From contig JABTUV010000009.1 in NCBI GenBank assembly GCA_015075175.1, positions 62,001-126,000 of the forward strand: a stretch of 64,000 nt of DNA, written 5' to 3'. Position 1 is the stretch's first letter, and every line of letters starts with the position of its first letter. Position numbers and translations under genes: made by a program. Shown in pieces: positions 62,562-64,000 of the stretch. Source of the DNA: a bacterium. GTDB lineage: Bacteria > Hinthialibacterota > Hinthialibacteria > H5-UNCL2. The notes below the pieces were generated by a model that was not told the DNA's origin, did not search any database, and saw only the letters and a program-made list of their open reading frames with translations.

Positions 62562-64000
62562 CTAAAACAGAATCTCATAGATCATTTCAAGGATGTAGAC
62601 GTTGTTGCGGCGGGCGCGCCCGGAGAGGCGCAGCCGCCGCGAGTGCGAGAGGTCCGCGCCCAGCCCGCTGGTCGACGGATCTTCCACCCCCACGTACTGT
62701 TTGAGCGTTAAACGCTCGGTAAGTCTCTCCTCGGCGACCAGTTCCGAGGCCACGCCCTGTTCCGTTCGCACCGGCCGCAGCTCCAGCGAGTCGACCGCCA
62801 GCGCGCGCGAGGCGGTCTCGCCCGCCGAGTGGCGCAGCCCTTGGGTGAGAATCCACGCCGCCGCCGCGCTGCTCCCGCTCGCGCCGTTGCGCGCGACCGT
62901 CCCCGTCGAAAGCAGCCGCACGATCTCCTCCTCCGACAGCGGCGGACTGGAGGACCACGCCAGCTCCAGCGCGTTCGGCTCGCCGCTGATCTCGACCCGG
63001 ATCACGTAACCCGCTTCGCGCGCGACTCCCGAGACCAGCAGATAGGGCTTGAAGGGGCGGCTCTCCTCGAAAATGGCGGACGCGCGCTCGAACTGAAAGC
63101 GGGCGAAGTCCAGTTGGAAGGCGCCCCGCAAGACGTCCGCCTTGCCGGTAAACGACGGCGAAAGCAGCCTGCCGACCAGCCGCCCCCGCCCGGACAGCTC
63201 GGCGTTGACCATGCTGTTCCTGACCCAGAAGTTTCCCGGCACGGCCACGGCCAAGTCCAGTCGCGGCTGCCAGGCGGCGGTGCGCGGCGCGGGCGCGGGC
63301 CGCGGCCCCAGCCGCGCCAAGACCAGCCGCGTCCAGTCGAACGCCCGCGTGTACGCCCCGCGCGTGATGCGTACGTCGCCGGACAGGAGCGGACTTCCCA
63401 GCGGACCCGCCAGGCGCAGCCGCCCCTCGCCTTCGACGGACAGATCGCGGCCGTCCGTGTAGCGCAGGTCGGCGAAGCGGCCCGCAAGCTCGATCCGCGG
63501 CGAGCCGCCCGCCAGCGTGATCTCGCCCGAGGCCACGATCGTCCCTCGTCCCATCCTGCCCGACAACTCCCGCAACGCCAGCGCGTTCTCGTCTCCCGCC
63601 AGCGTGAACCGCCCGTCGTAGAACGTGTCCGGCAGGCCCTCCGCGCGCAGGCGTATCTCCCGTCCCTGCACCTGCCCCACGATGGCCGGATCGCCGACCG
63701 GTCCCGTGACGCGCCCGCTGCCTTCCACCACGCCCGACAGCTCGTGCACCCACCACGCCAACTCGGACAACCCCGACAGGTTGAGCCGCTCGAGTCGATA
63801 GCCGATGTCCAGGATGGGTTCGCCGGTTTCCCACGTTACGCTTCCCGACAGTGAGAGCCGCGCGTCCGGCAGGCGCGGATCGCGCCATTCCCACGGCGGA
63901 ATCTCGACCCGCGAGGCATGAATCCGCAGTCTCGTCGGTTGCGTCTGCTCCAGATTCCAGCCGGGAAGGGCGAGAGCCGTGCGCCGGCACGAGACCTCCA
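62562..64000 (-). CDS. tamB: TamB-like (DUF490) protein, C-terminal part
   Basis: About 479 residues visible; the gene runs past the right edge. Beta-repetitive sequence (LRLAGPLGSPLLSGDVRITRGAY, LSGRGRLVGRLLSPSFTGKADVLRGAFQLD) leads to the conserved TamB C-terminus (SSSPPLSEEEIVRLLSTGTVA, LSHSRRLRLSGRARRNNVYILEMIYEILF). TamB spans the periplasm and works with TamA. Order tamB-tamA in one transcript is clear. The frame is open to position 64000. Confidence 0.88.
   Translation of the reverse strand, partial: EVSCRRTALALPGWNLEQTQPTRLRIHASRVEIPPWEWRDPRLPDARLSLSGSVTWETGEPILDIGYRLERLNLSGLSELAWWVHELSGVVEGSGRVTGPVGDPAIVGQVQGREIRLRAEGLPDTFYDGRFTLAGDENALALRELSGRMGRGTIVASGEITLAGGSPRIELAGRFADLRYTDGRDLSVEGEGRLRLAGPLGSPLLSGDVRITRGAYTRAFDWTRLVLARLGPRPAPAPRTAAWQPRLDLAVAVPGNFWVRNSMVNAELSGRGRLVGRLLSPSFTGKADVLRGAFQLDFARFQFERASAIFEESRPFKPYLLVSGVAREAGYVIRVEISGEPNALELAWSSSPPLSEEEIVRLLSTGTVARNGASGSSAAAAWILTQGLRHSAGETASRALAVDSLELRPVRTEQGVASELVAEERLTERLTLKQYVGVEDPSTSGLGADLSHSRRLRLSGRARRNNVYILEMIYEILF

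Noticed and set aside
1-64000. tRNA or rRNA genes
   Set aside because: No T-arm plus acceptor-stem pattern or rRNA core sequence was recognised by eye. A tRNAscan-type search would settle it.

Overview
The window is a GC-rich (roughly two-thirds G+C), gene-dense stretch of chromosome from a Gram-negative bacterium. An Omp85/TamA-like protein, a TamB-like protein, a very large AsmA/TamB-type protein, TRAP and ABC transporters, a group 3b-type [NiFe] hydrogenase, a dockerin-like module and Thr-Pro-rich linkers in secreted proteins suggest an uncultivated, probably anaerobic or facultative lineage. I cannot name the phylum. No rRNA, tRNA or CRISPR array was recognised.

Layout. 1-11.5 kb holds the 3' part of priA, an HD-GYP response regulator, an MFS permease, an aspS/methyltransferase pair, an orphan DNA methyltransferase and an ABC-type export permease, separated by dispersed repeats. 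11.5-12.6 kb is a decayed mobile-element region. 12.6-25.3 kb, entirely on the minus strand, is the centrepiece: two fluoride (crcB-motif) riboswitches, each behind a sigma70-like promoter. Riboswitch 2 leads two MutS-like ATPases. Riboswitch 1 leads a tightly packed operon: CPA2 antiporter, UspA, FluC/CrcB, DUF190-CBS protein, dynamin-like GTPase, P-type-ATPase-like HAD phosphatase, enolase, an unknown protein, an MFS permease and a small TPR protein. Most junctions from the DUF190-CBS gene onward are 4-bp overlaps. 25.3-28.3 kb has an IS3 fragment, one copy of an inverted 345-bp duplication and a secreted protein with dockerin-like and two FGE-sulfatase domains. 28.8-32.2 kb is a nonulosonic-acid-type cluster (NeuA, formyltransferase, degenerate PIG-L, NeuC; no NeuB in the window).

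32.4-46.9 kb carries a thioesterase, a DEAD-box helicase, a TRAP transporter, RsmE, a DUF192 lipoprotein, a giant AsmA-like protein, two glycosyltransferases and a methyltransferase. 47.3-54.8 kb carries a NodIJ-like ABC exporter, a Nif3-family protein, an SGNH/AlgX-like protein (second copy of the duplication), a secreted subtilase and a receiver-only response regulator. 55.0-60.1 kb is a hydBGDA hydrogenase operon with its maturation protease and a cNMP-binding protein, behind a convincing sigma54 site; the response regulator just upstream has a second sigma54-like site. The window ends with a TamA-like and a TamB-like gene on the minus strand.

Two features pervade the window. First, several families of short palindromic repeats sit in intergenic DNA, and one is inserted inside a coding region. 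Second, many conserved genes (priA, HD-GYP, dynamin, helicase, dctM, AsmA, nif3, SGNH, hydA, tamA) have frame breaks, often compensated within a few dozen bases. The duplicated 345-bp segment shows one break is a C-run length difference, so many breaks are probably sequence errors rather than pseudogenes.
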